64,000 bases of DNA, taken from assembly GCF_013141725.1 (NCBI RefSeq), contig NZ_WHNZ01000086.1:124001-188000 (forward strand), read 5' to 3'. The notes below the pieces were generated by a model. It saw nothing but the letters and a program-made list of their open reading frames with translations. It was not told where the DNA came from and did no database searches. The DNA is from Paenibacillus planticolens. Its GTDB lineage: Bacteria > Bacillota > Bacilli > Paenibacillales > NBRC-103111. Each line of letters opens with the position of its first letter. Positions within the stretch are counted from its first letter, which is position 1. Of this stretch, positions 1 to 7,372 are shown piece by piece. Made by a program: the position numbers and the translations under genes.

Positions 1-1
1 A

Positions 2-1606
2 TCTACAAGCAAAACTGCGGCTTACATGGTGCCTCATATGGGGCCATTAACATCAACGAATGGGATGCAAGATAGTGAGGCAGAAGGACAGAGACTGACC
101 ATTCGATACACGACCTCCAATGTGACGTGGTGGAAATACATTTCGGTGACCCCTTCGAGCGTTTATTTGGAAAGTGTCTGGAGTGTGAAGCGACTTATCG
201 GGATTTACATGGTGCTCTGTTTGGTTGTGGGTGCACTGGTCACTGCGTTCGTGCTGCGTCGGAATTACAATCCTATTCAAGTACTTATTCGCAATCTTGC
301 AACGAAATCCGGCACAATCATGGACGAATCGATTGATGAGTACCAGTTCATCGCTAAGACACTGTACCAGAGCTTGGAATCAACGGAGAAATCGATGGTG
401 CAACTGAAGCAGCAGGGGAACGCCTTGCGTAATCAGTTTCTTGCTTCGCTGGTTAAGGGGAAGCTGGAAGCAAGTATCCCTTTGCATGAGAGGCTGACTG
501 CTTACGAAATTCAATTTGTAGAAGCTAAGTTCGCTGTTGTCGTTGTTCAAACGGAGAATTGGGGGAAGCTGGTTACCAACGAGCCTGCGAAAAGTTATGA
601 TCATGAGAAGCTGCTCCAATTTTTTATTACCAACGTAATGGTTGAACTGGCTAAGGAAAAAAATCAAGCTTACATGTTCGAGGTAGATGATTTTCTTGTC
701 TGCATTATCAATGGAAATTTCCTTACGGCGAAGGAACTCACTAGAGTTGCTCAAATAGCCAAGAAGTTTATATATGATAGCTTGGAAGTTAAGTTAACCG
801 TATCTTTAAGTGATATTCATGAAGATGTTTGGAAACTTCCGCAAGCTTATCAAGAAGCGCTGGAAGCGATGGAGTACAAGCTGGTGATGGGCAGCGGAGA
901 GATGATCAGCTATACAGATATTCCGAGCGAGGAAGTTAGCCATCGTGGATACTATTACCCCTTGCACGTGGAGCAGCAGTTAATCAATTTTGTTAAAGCC
1001 GGTGATTTCCACCAAGCTCAAACAGTCATCGACGAAATTCTTAAGCAGCACTTAGCTGCTGGTTCGGTCACAGTTATTTTGTCTAGGTGTCTCATGTTCG
1101 ACATTATTAGCACAATCTTGAAGACGATTGATGAACTTAATCACTTTCAAGGGATCAATGAGATGAACAAGCCACTGGAGAAGCTGATGAATTGCAAGAC
1201 CATTCAGGAAATGAAGGAACATGTGATGGTCATTTTACAAGAAGTAACAAATCACATACAGGGCCAGCGAGATTTGAACACGTATCACTTTTGCGAAAAG
1301 GTCAAGGACTATGTTCATCAAAATTATCACAACCCAGATTTAAACATTTCTGCCATTGGGCAATGGTTTGAGATGACACCCTCCTATTTGTCCAAACGGT
1401 TCCGAGACGAGACCGGGGAGTCGCTGCTTGAATACATAAACTTGTATCGCATCAGCCAAGCGAAGGGGTTGTTGCTGGGTGAATCTCTTTCCATCGCAGA
1501 TATTGCTTTAAAGGTCGGTTATACCGAGTTCACTACATTTAATCGGATATTTAAAAAGTATCAAGGAATTACGGCAGGGAAGTACAGAGAAACCGAGTCA
1601 GGATAA
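2..1606 (+). CDS. Membrane-anchored AraC-family transcriptional regulator (5' end outside window)
   Basis: The reading frame is open from base 2, so the N-terminus lies upstream and the first internal ATG at 26 is probably not the start. What is visible is the end of an extracellular sensor region, one membrane segment (around the motif YMVLCLVVGALVTAFVL), a cytoplasmic linker, and a C-terminal double helix-turn-helix of AraC type ending in FKKYQGITAGKYR. This is the layout of one-component Paenibacillus regulators that sense a ligand outside the cell and control nearby sugar transport genes. Its target genes are probably upstream of the window. It is followed by a pseudogene on the other strand, so nothing downstream indicates its regulon. 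The family call is secure; the ligand is unknown. Confidence 0.9.
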   Translation, partial: STSKTAAYMVPHMGPLTSTNGMQDSEAEGQRLTIRYTTSNVTWWKYISVTPSSVYLESVWSVKRLIGIYMVLCLVVGALVTAFVLRRNYNPIQVLIRNLATKSGTIMDESIDEYQFIAKTLYQSLESTEKSMVQLKQQGNALRNQFLASLVKGKLEASIPLHERLTAYEIQFVEAKFAVVVVQTENWGKLVTNEPAKSYDHEKLLQFFITNVMVELAKEKNQAYMFEVDDFLVCIINGNFLTAKELTRVAQIAKKFIYDSLEVKLTVSLSDIHEDVWKLPQAYQEALEAMEYKLVMGSGEMISYTDIPSEEVSHRGYYYPLHVEQQLINFVKAGDFHQAQTVIDEILKQHLAAGSVTVILSRCLMFDIISTILKTIDELNHFQGINEMNKPLEKLMNCKTIQEMKEHVMVILQEVTNHIQGQRDLNTYHFCEKVKDYVHQNYHNPDLNISAIGQWFEMTPSYLSKRFRDETGESLLEYINLYRISQAKGLLLGESLSIADIALKVGYTEFTTFNRIFKKYQGITAGKYRETESG

Positions 1607-2105
1607 ATTAATAAATCCCTTGAAAGGGGGATTCGGAAAAACATCGACAGTGATTGCTGAACCGCTAATGTAACGAGCCAAATCAGAAGCTAAAAATAAT
1701 GCTAAGTGTGCTGCTTCCTTAGGATCGCCTATTCTTCATTCGGAGTTAGCAACTTAGCATATTGTTGAATAATTTATTCAGGCGCATTCCCCAAAATTGC
1801 AGTCCTGATGCTTTGTATTTAAGAATTGCTTCGATTCCGAACTTCATACCTAGGAATACACCCTTTAGGTCAATAGACGTTAACTTATCAATTTCAGCAA
1901 GTGAATCTTCTCTTTTGCTGGATCTGTCTTAAAGAAAGATGCCTCTCCACCTGTTGATTTAATTTCTTTAGCTACGCAATGCCCCTTGTCTGCATCAATA
2001 TTAGATACAATGACTTCATTCCATTTTTTGCATAGCACATGGCAATTTCCTTACCAAGGCCATCTGAAGCGCCAGTAACAATTGCGACTTTGTTTTTTTA
2101 TACAT
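1607..2105 (-). pseudogene. Decayed short-chain dehydrogenase/reductase (SDR)
   Basis: Read on the minus strand, this stretch carries the classical SDR blocks in the right order but in different frames. They are the Rossmann glycine motif KVAIVTGASDGLGKEIAM near 2085-2030, VIVSNIDADKG near 2010, IDLKGVFLGMKFGIEA near 1870-1830, and the C-terminal block DPKEAAHLALFLASDLARYI followed by SGSAITVDVF near 1715-1640. The catalytic NNAG and YxxxK regions are missing or unreadable. At least one frameshift lies in the A-run next to the start codon, another follows the first block, and there are internal deletions. It is a dead gene unrelated to the intact SDR at 57.2-58.0 kb. The family assignment rests on my own translation. 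Confidence 0.75.
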
Positions 2106-2278
2106 GGCTAGATTGGGATTGAAATCTTATAGATTTTCAGTTGAGTGGGCCTCGAATCGTCAGAAATTGAGCATTTCTTGAAGTTCGACTTGCTTATAAA
2201 GAAAAGAATATAACTCCAGTTGTGACTCTCCATTAGAATTTGCACATTGGGCTATTCGATATTAATTTGTAAAAAGTA

Positions 2279-2411
2279 CTTCAAAACCTATTTGTAATTC
2301 AGCTTTTTACACGAAAACACCACTTCAAAACTTAATTTGTAAATCGTTTTTATAAGAAAAGCCAGCAAACCCTTGCGTTTGCTGGCTTCTTGCGCTTCAA
2401 AACTTATTTGT
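2279..2411. repeat. Three copies of an 18-nt direct repeat
   Basis: The core CTTCAAAACYTATTTGT recurs at about 2279, 2323 (with one extra A) and 2395, spaced 44 and 72 bases apart. A partial copy (TTAATTTGTAA) precedes the first near 2262. The repeats sit exactly between the dead SDR and the truncated methyltransferase, so they may mark a rearrangement scar or the edge of a mobile element. They are too few and too irregularly spaced for a CRISPR array. Confidence 0.6.
2359..2384 (+). terminator. Strong hairpin, possible terminator or element end
   Basis: AAGCCAGCAAAC and GTTTGCTGGCTT pair perfectly around a 6-base loop (12-bp stem). Only a short pyrimidine-rich tail follows (CTTGCGCTTC), so a classical rho-independent terminator is uncertain. 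It lies between the second and third 18-nt repeats. Confidence 0.4.
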
Positions 2412-2433
2412 CACCCAACAGATTGGCCGGAGT

Positions 2434-4029
2434 GTGGATATTGCAATTAATCATGATCCAGCAGCTATTGCGATGCATAAAGCCAATCATCCTGATACGG
2501 CGCATTATTGCGACTCAGTATGGGACGTTTCGCCAAGGGATGTAGTGAGTGGGCAGCCAGTAGCGCTTTGCTGGCTCAGCCCGGATTGTAAACATTTTAG
2601 TAAGGCAAAAGGCGGTAAACCGAAAGAAAAGACGATTCGTGGTCTTGCTTGGGTTGCTGTGAGATGGGCAGCGACAGTCCGGCCGAGAGTTATCATGCTT
2701 GAGAATGTCGAGGAGTTTAAGACGTGGGGACCACTACTTAAAGACGGTATGCCAGATCCAGATAAGAAAGGACGGACCTTTCAAGCATTCGTAAATGCTT
2801 TGAAACGGCAAGGATACCAAGTTGAATGGAGAGAGCTTCGTGCTTGTGACTACGGGGCTCCGACGATTCGCAAAAGATTTTTTCTTGTAGCTCGGTGTGA
2901 TGGTCATCCCATTGCATGGCCGGAACCGACGCACGGCGACCCGAAAATCGAAGCAGTCAAGTCCGGTCGATTAAAGCCATGGCGGACAGCGGCGGAGATC
3001 ATTGACTGGTCGATTCCCTGCCCGAGCATATTCGAACGAACGAAGCCGCTGGCGGAAAATACCCTACGCCGGATCGCGAGAGGAATACACAAATTTGTCC
3101 TGAACAACCCACAGCCGTTCATTGCGAGACTTGGTCAGACGGGTTTCGGTGGTGATCGACTTCAATACACGATTGACCAGCCGTTAACAACGATCACAAC
3201 TAAGGCAGAGCATTTACTCATTACACCGCACATCACGAAGTTCCGCAGTGGAGCAACCGGTCATCCAATGGATGAACCGCTTCACACAATCACTTCAGGA
3301 GCAGGTAGCGCCCGGCCAGCTGGTGCGGCGCACGCTCTCGGCATGGTCACTGCTTTCCTTACTCAGTATCACAGCGAGACAGCCAGCCATGATGCGCGCG
3401 GTCAGCAGCTTGATCGCCCGATTCTCACTCTTGATACTTCAAATCGATATGGATTATTGGCTGCGCATCTGGCCCGGCATTTCGGAGAGTCGGTTGGAAG
3501 TTCGGCGGATGATCCAGTTGGTACAGTGACCGCCGGTGGAGGCGGGAAGACTTCACTCGTGACCAGTCATCTAATCAAGATGAAGGGAACGAATATCGGG
3601 CAACCGGTTGATGAGCCATTACAGACGATTACTGCCGGTGGGTTGCATTTCGGAGAAGTCAGGGCTTTCCTCATGAAGTATTACGGTACCGGAGAAGGTC
3701 AGGAAATTAGCGAACCACTACACACTATTCCAACAAAGGATCGCTTTGGACTAGTAACGCTACATGGTCAGGACTATGCAATCGTAGATATTGGAATGCG
3801 GATGCTTGAGCCCCATGAATTATTCGCGGCCCAAGGATTCCCAGCAGAATACATCATTGACCGGGATGCGGACGGCAAGAAGTATCCAAAGTCTGCTCAA
3901 GTGGCACGCTGCGGAAACTCAGTACCGCCGCCATTTGCAAAGGCGCTCGTTGAAGCAAATCTACCAGAACTCTGTACTGTCCAGCGCCCGTATCAATCTC
4001 AATATCAATACGAAATGCAGTTGATGTGA
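2434..4029 (+). CDS. DNA (cytosine-5-)-methyltransferase, phage type, N-terminally truncated
   Basis: Transfers a methyl group from SAM to cytosine C5 in DNA. Visible motifs are the catalytic Cys in SPDCKHFSKAKGGKP (Cys about 52), the ENV motif in MLENVEEF, a QRxR-like APTIRKRFF, and the C-terminal ARCGNSVPPPFAKAL block. Between residues about 220 and 450 lie roughly 50-residue repeats with the signature (D/E)PLxTIT, occupying the place of the target-recognition region. The first codons read DIAINHDPAAIAMHKANHP, which in this family comes after the SAM-binding FxGxGG motif I. Motif I and the first 20 or so residues are missing. The GTG used as start has no good ribosome site, and the frame stays open upstream into the 18-nt repeat. 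The protein is probably inactive. It heads a run of small phage-type genes. Confidence 0.85.
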   Translation: MDIAINHDPAAIAMHKANHPDTAHYCDSVWDVSPRDVVSGQPVALCWLSPDCKHFSKAKGGKPKEKTIRGLAWVAVRWAATVRPRVIMLENVEEFKTWGPLLKDGMPDPDKKGRTFQAFVNALKRQGYQVEWRELRACDYGAPTIRKRFFLVARCDGHPIAWPEPTHGDPKIEAVKSGRLKPWRTAAEIIDWSIPCPSIFERTKPLAENTLRRIARGIHKFVLNNPQPFIARLGQTGFGGDRLQYTIDQPLTTITTKAEHLLITPHITKFRSGATGHPMDEPLHTITSGAGSARPAGAAHALGMVTAFLTQYHSETASHDARGQQLDRPILTLDTSNRYGLLAAHLARHFGESVGSSADDPVGTVTAGGGGKTSLVTSHLIKMKGTNIGQPVDEPLQTITAGGLHFGEVRAFLMKYYGTGEGQEISEPLHTIPTKDRFGLVTLHGQDYAIVDIGMRMLEPHELFAAQGFPAEYIIDRDADGKKYPKSAQVARCGNSVPPPFAKALVEANLPELCTVQRPYQSQYQYEMQLM

Positions 4030-4043
4030 GGGAGGGGGACAGC

Positions 4044-4352
4044 ATGGATGACATCATAAAGCGTAAATTCTGGCAGCGGATGAAGGGGCTAAACTTCGAA
4101 CATTTCTGCGATGCGATGAACGAACTTCACACCCGAGCCTATGAGCTCGCGCAGCAGCACATGACGGAAGCGATGTCCTGTCAGCCTCGCATCAGCGCAA
4201 ACATGATTGCGGCAGTTAAGGAAAAAGCCGTACAAATCCGTGAGGAGTGGGATGACTGCCGGGAGATCCTTACTGTAGAAAGCACGCTTGAAAAGTTGCT
4301 TGAAGAAATCATTGAAAGAAAATACGGGCCGGGGATGGTGAAGGAAGAATGA
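4044..4352 (+). CDS. Phage-type hypothetical protein, helical
   Basis: A 102-residue acidic, probably all-helical protein with no recognised domain. The ATG at 4044 is preferred over an upstream GTG because GGGAGGGGG lies just before it. It begins 15 bases after the methyltransferase stop, and its own stop overlaps the next start (ATGA at 4349). That tight coupling is typical of phage early or accessory operons. Function unknown. Confidence 0.6.
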   Translation: MDDIIKRKFWQRMKGLNFEHFCDAMNELHTRAYELAQQHMTEAMSCQPRISANMIAAVKEKAVQIREEWDDCREILTVESTLEKLLEEIIERKYGPGMVKEE

Positions 4353-4516
4353 ATTGGCGGCAAGCCACTCTTTCCCAGCTTTATGAAATCGGATACCACG
4401 ATACCGGCTGCCATGTAATCCACAAGCAGGCTGCACTTGATGAAATAAAGCGACGCAAGCAATCACAGTCACATAAAGGCATCACTCAAACCAAGATAAG
4501 GAGGAAGCGAGCATGA
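4349..4516 (+). CDS. Small phage-type hypothetical protein (55 aa)
   Basis: Starts with ATG overlapping the previous stop and ends TGA overlapping the next ATG at 4513, so it is translationally coupled on both sides. The peptide begins MNWRQATLSQLYEIGYHDTG and ends in a basic tail. Short proteins with a similar opening occur in Firmicute phages, from memory rather than a search. No enzymatic motif is visible. Confidence 0.6.
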   Translation: MNWRQATLSQLYEIGYHDTGCHVIHKQAALDEIKRRKQSQSHKGITQTKIRRKRA

Positions 4517-4776
4517 CGACAGCAATGTTTAAGACACCGACACTGTGCAAATACCCGGATTGCAGAGCAGTAGCGAGAAATACTTGGGCATTTGTACCTC
4601 TTTGCCCCGGTCATCATCAGACAATCCGCTTTGAAACCATGAATTATTATGCGAACAGATTTGGATATAGCCATCGGCAGCATTACCACCAAATAGAGCC
4701 TTTAGTTAAGGAGGCGTGGCAATCGTATGCCGAATATGTGAAGCGGCAGCGCGGGAAAGGCGGTGAGGAGAGTTGA
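4513..4776 (+). CDS. Small phage-type protein with a possible Cys/His metal site
   Basis: An 87-residue protein with a CKYPDC pair and a later CPGHH, which together could bind zinc. The rest is helical and basic (YVKRQRGKGG near the end). It has a good ribosome site (ATAAGGAGG) and overlaps the small gene before it by four bases. It belongs to the same coupled cluster as the methyltransferase. No named family is recognised. Confidence 0.6.
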   Translation: MTTAMFKTPTLCKYPDCRAVARNTWAFVPLCPGHHQTIRFETMNYYANRFGYSHRQHYHQIEPLVKEAWQSYAEYVKRQRGKGGEES

Positions 4777-4778
4777 GA

Positions 4779-5105
4779 ATGATTGATCTGACGGGACAGA
4801 AATTTCATAGATGGACCGTCATTGAGAGGGCTGATTGCAAAAGCGGACAATCTTTGTGGTTGTGCGAATGTGAGTGCGGACAAAGGTCTAATGTTGGTGC
4901 AGGTAATTTGAAAAGAGGTATCAGTAAATCATGCGGTTGCTTGAAGCACGAGGTTACAGTTGAAAGAAATTACAGGCACGGACATTCAATACTCGCTCGC
5001 CGCTGTTGGGGCACTCCATTTAATGGCACTGCACCCTTACCCCAATATTCAAACCAAACTTGCCATGACCAGGCAAGTTTTATTTTTTATTTAAGAACCT
5101 TATAG
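4779..5105 (+). pseudogene. Truncated homing-endonuclease-like protein (N-terminal zinc-binding domain only)
   Basis: Residues 1-65 match the opening of phage HNH/AP2-type homing-endonuclease accessory proteins: DLTGQKFHRWTVIERA, then WLCECECG, then a basic stretch ending in SKSCGCL. The Cys pairs look like a small zinc ribbon. After HGHS (about residue 70) the sequence loses family character, and the reading frame runs through a rho-independent terminator at 5056-5090. The last 35 residues are therefore not a natural C-terminus and the nuclease domain is gone. The ATG at 4779 follows GAGGAGAG; a TTG two codons earlier is also possible. Confidence 0.6.
5056..5090 (+). terminator. Rho-independent terminator
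   Basis: AAACTTGCC and GGCAAGTTT form a 9-bp stem around ATGACCA, followed by TATTTTTTATT. It ends the prophage-like cluster and lies inside the frame of the broken homing-endonuclease-like gene. Confidence 0.8.
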
Positions 5106-5425
5106 GAGGAAAAATAGACCATTTTATCGAAACAAAGAACCTTATACAAGAAAATGCAGTAACCCTTGAAATAATTGGGGCATATCATGACCTCTTTGTA
5201 TAATGTGGGTTTTACTGCACTATCGTTAAATCCTGATATGCTACATTGGGCACTTAGGAGCTCTAAAGAAAACTTGGATAGATAGTGCTTAACTGCAACA
5301 ATCTTTGGAGGATTTATGAACAATCAAATTTCCATTGAAGTTGAAAAGCACAAATCGGAAATTAATAAATGGTATCAATTTAATGAAAGTACCACCCTAC
5401 GGGGAGATCGTTAAGGGAGGCCGCG
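5106..5425. other. AT-rich intergenic stretch with small open frames
   Basis: No recognised gene. The phrase AAGAACCTTATA occurs twice (5093-5104 and about 5145-5156). A frame from about 5093 to 5204 ends in TLEIIGAYHDLFV and could be the tail of a lost gene. The only frame with a convincing ribosome site is the 32-codon one at 5316. Confidence 0.4.
5316..5414 (+). CDS. 32-aa peptide or gene fragment
   Basis: ATG follows TTGGAGGATTT, an excellent ribosome site, and the frame ends TAA 11 bases before the sigma factor start. The peptide opens MNNQISIEVEKHKSEINKWY. The length and strong initiation signal suggest either the surviving 5' end of a deleted gene or a leader peptide for the sigma factor. 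No family is recognised. Confidence 0.35.
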   Translation: MNNQISIEVEKHKSEINKWYQFNESTTLRGDR

Positions 5426-6382
5426 ATGAACGAGACCGCATTTGACGAACCATTATTTGCAAGCTTGAAGCCGGGCTTAACCTCGTTCTGTTACCGAATG
5501 CTAGGCTCCATGGACGATGCGGACGATGCCGTTCAGGAAACGAGTATTCGGGTCTGGCAGAGCTGGAGCACGTTCAGACAGGATTCCTCGTTCAAAACTT
5601 GGGTCTATCGGATTGCCTCCAACCTGTGCTTGGACAAACTGAGACAATCCAAACGCCGCGCGCTTCCCGTTGACCTGTTCGACCCGGCCGTCACCATCGT
5701 CGAGCCGCGCGACACGCTGCCGGACTCTGCCTGGATCTGGCCATCTCCCGACTTTGGGGGCAATCCGGAGGATCGGCTCGTCCGCAGAGAAACCCTTCAA
5801 CTGTGCTTCATCGCTCTCCTGCAGACCTTGCCTCCGCGGCAGCGCGCGGTACTCATTTTGAAGGATGTATTTGAATGGTCCTCCAAGCAGATCGCGGAAA
5901 CGTTGGCGATGTCGCCGGCAGCGGTGAACAGCGCCTTGCAAAGAGCCCGAGAGACGATGGACCGGGCGCAGCTTCGCTCGGATGAGCTCAGCAGCATGGA
6001 CGTTCAACCGGAGCAGCAGCTGCTGTCCCGGTATGTGGAGGCCTTCGAGCAATTCGATATTGCTGCGCTCGTCGCGTTGTTCCACGAGGAAGGCTGCATG
6101 TCGATGCCGCCCTTCGAGATGTGGATCCGCGGCAAGGAAGATTTGTCCGCCTTCTATTCGCTTACTCGCTGGCATTGCGAAGGTTCGCGATTTGTGCCCA
6201 TTACGGTGAATGGCGGTTATCCGGCGTTGGCCCAGTATATGCCGGGCAAAGAGGGATCTGGCCTGGTACCCTGGGGCATCCACGTCATCGAAACCAAAGA
6301 AAATCAAATCCTGCACGTTCAAAACTTCATTCATACGCCATTATTTTCGCGATTTGGGCTGCCTGAGCGAATTGACCAATGA
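5426..6382 (+). CDS. ECF-type RNA polymerase sigma factor, SigX5/TIGR02960-like
   Basis: Directs RNA polymerase to a specific promoter set. Residues about 10-75 are sigma region 2 (FCYRMLGSMDDADDAVQET, then WVYRIASNLCLDKLR). Residues about 130-180 are region 4 (LPPRQRAVLILKDVFEWS, then AAVNSALQRAR). Residues about 200-318 form a SnoaL/NTF2-like C-terminal domain typical of this subfamily, which regulates activity in place of a separate anti-sigma factor. No anti-sigma gene is adjacent, which fits. The start is supported by GGGAGG upstream. Base composition is more GC-rich than the flanking AT-rich DNA. In other genomes this type often neighbours SRPBCC, YCII or VOC genes, and both an SRPBCC remnant and a VOC gene follow here. 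Confidence 0.88.
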   Translation: MNETAFDEPLFASLKPGLTSFCYRMLGSMDDADDAVQETSIRVWQSWSTFRQDSSFKTWVYRIASNLCLDKLRQSKRRALPVDLFDPAVTIVEPRDTLPDSAWIWPSPDFGGNPEDRLVRRETLQLCFIALLQTLPPRQRAVLILKDVFEWSSKQIAETLAMSPAAVNSALQRARETMDRAQLRSDELSSMDVQPEQQLLSRYVEAFEQFDIAALVALFHEEGCMSMPPFEMWIRGKEDLSAFYSLTRWHCEGSRFVPITVNGGYPALAQYMPGKEGSGLVPWGIHVIETKENQILHVQNFIHTPLFSRFGLPERIDQ

Positions 6383-6455
6383 ATTTCGTCATTGGCTTAC
6401 GTCAATATCATTGAGAATAACCAAACGACGAATATTATGAGAGAGGTGTCTACTT

Positions 6456-6560
6456 AAAATTGAAACGTTCGACGCGGAAAGCTCCAATCCCGTCGAGTTC
6501 CAGCAAGCAGGCTGGCAAGCGATCATGGACAATTTCAAAGCCTATGCCGAACAAAACTAA
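6456..6560 (+). pseudogene. C-terminal remnant of an SRPBCC/AHSA1-type gene
   Basis: Thirty-four codons ending at TAA 6558-6560 include NPVEFQQAGWQAIMDNFKAY. This matches the last helix of AHSA1/START-like proteins, where a GGWxxxLxNFKxY pattern is usual. The frame has no plausible start, and DNA upstream to the sigma factor stop is too short for the missing 100 or so residues, so the 5' part was deleted. Confidence 0.55.
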
Positions 6561-6572
6561 TCATCGCGAAGA

Positions 6573-6608
6573 AGACGCCGGGGAGGATCCCCCGGCGTCT
6601 TTCTTTTT
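6573..6608 (+). terminator. Rho-independent terminator
   Basis: AGACGCCGGGG and CCCCGGCGTCT give an 11-bp GC-rich stem with a 6-base loop, then TTCTTTTT. It closes the sigma factor/SRPBCC-remnant unit. Confidence 0.85.
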
Positions 6609-6640
6609 GCACCCTAGTACGAGCGTGCTCTCCGTTAGCC

Positions 6641-7057
6641 TTAACCTTGTGCCGCATCCATGTTCATGTAGTTAATGGCCCACAGATGGCCGTCCAAGTC
6701 CACGAAGCCCCAATGATACATGAACCCATGATCTTCAGGTTCAGCGTGCAATTTCCCGCCCAAGGAGACCGCGGTATTCACGATTTCATCGACCTTTTTC
6801 CGGCTCTCGAAGGCCAATGCGATCGTCATCTGCGCATACTTGCTCGTATCGACGGACTCCTTCTCCGTGAGCGTATTAAAGAATGCTTGATTAATCAGCA
6901 TGACCTGCAGGCTGTCGCCGATTACGATGGCTACCGAATTCTCGTTATCGGGGAATTGCGGATTGAGCTCGAATCCGAGTCCGGTGAAGAACGCTTTCGA
7001 TTGTTCTACGTTTTTTACAGGCAGGTTGAAGCTCGTAAATGCGGACGTTAATGCCAT
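6641..7057 (-). CDS. VOC-family (glyoxalase/bleomycin-resistance fold) protein
   Basis: A 138-residue vicinal-oxygen-chelate fold protein. It shows the paired beta-alpha-beta-beta-beta units (FNLPVKNVEQSKAFFTGLGF at the N-terminus and the closing GFVDLDGHLWAINYMNMD), as in the PhnB/glyoxalase-like group. The enzymatic activity cannot be inferred. The ATG at 7057 is chosen because GAGGTG lies 8 bases upstream; a TTG two codons earlier is possible. It converges on the sigma factor terminator. The pairing with a SigX5-type sigma factor is seen in other genomes, so co-regulation is plausible. Confidence 0.85.
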   Translation of the reverse strand: MALTSAFTSFNLPVKNVEQSKAFFTGLGFELNPQFPDNENSVAIVIGDSLQVMLINQAFFNTLTEKESVDTSKYAQMTIALAFESRKKVDEIVNTAVSLGGKLHAEPEDHGFMYHWGFVDLDGHLWAINYMNMDAAQG

Positions 7058-7315
7058 TTTCAAAACACCTCTTCGTCAAATTAGTTTGTGTTCATTTATG
7101 CCTTCGTTTATATAGACGACAGCCGATCCGGGAATTCATCGGTCTCATGGATTCGGCAGAGTAAATTTTGAAAAATAACTTGGTATTGAATTCGGATACC
7201 CGCCATTCCCGTAAGGTTGCTTATTCTTATTGTGCAGGGATAAAGATTGAACTTCTCTAAAAAGGAATTCGTCTGAATATATGACAATTAAAGGTGGGTA
7301 TCGAGTGACGGAACG
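7058..7315. other. Intergenic stretch, no gene seen
   Basis: It should contain the promoter of the minus-strand VOC gene (an AT-rich TATATAAAC on that strand lies near 7106-7114). No gene remnant, repeat or structured RNA was recognised. Confidence 0.4.
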
Positions 7316-7366
7316 AAAAGAGGCTGCCCCCAATCGTATGTGACGATTTGGGGATAGCCTCGTTTT
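7316..7366 (-). terminator. Terminator of the PL7/SLH gene
   Basis: A long imperfect hairpin (arms 7320-7336 and 7344-7361) with an A-run on one side and a T-run on the other, so it could work in both directions. It lies just after the stop of the minus-strand SLH gene. Confidence 0.7.
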
Positions 7367-7372
7367 GATTGA

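Noticed and set aside
2279-2411. 18-nt repeats considered as a CRISPR remnant
   Set aside because: Unequal spacing, no conserved spacer length and no cas genes nearby.
5501-6334. Long minus-strand open frame opposite the sigma factor
   Set aside because: It is the GC-rich shadow of a clear sigma factor gene; its product has no family character.
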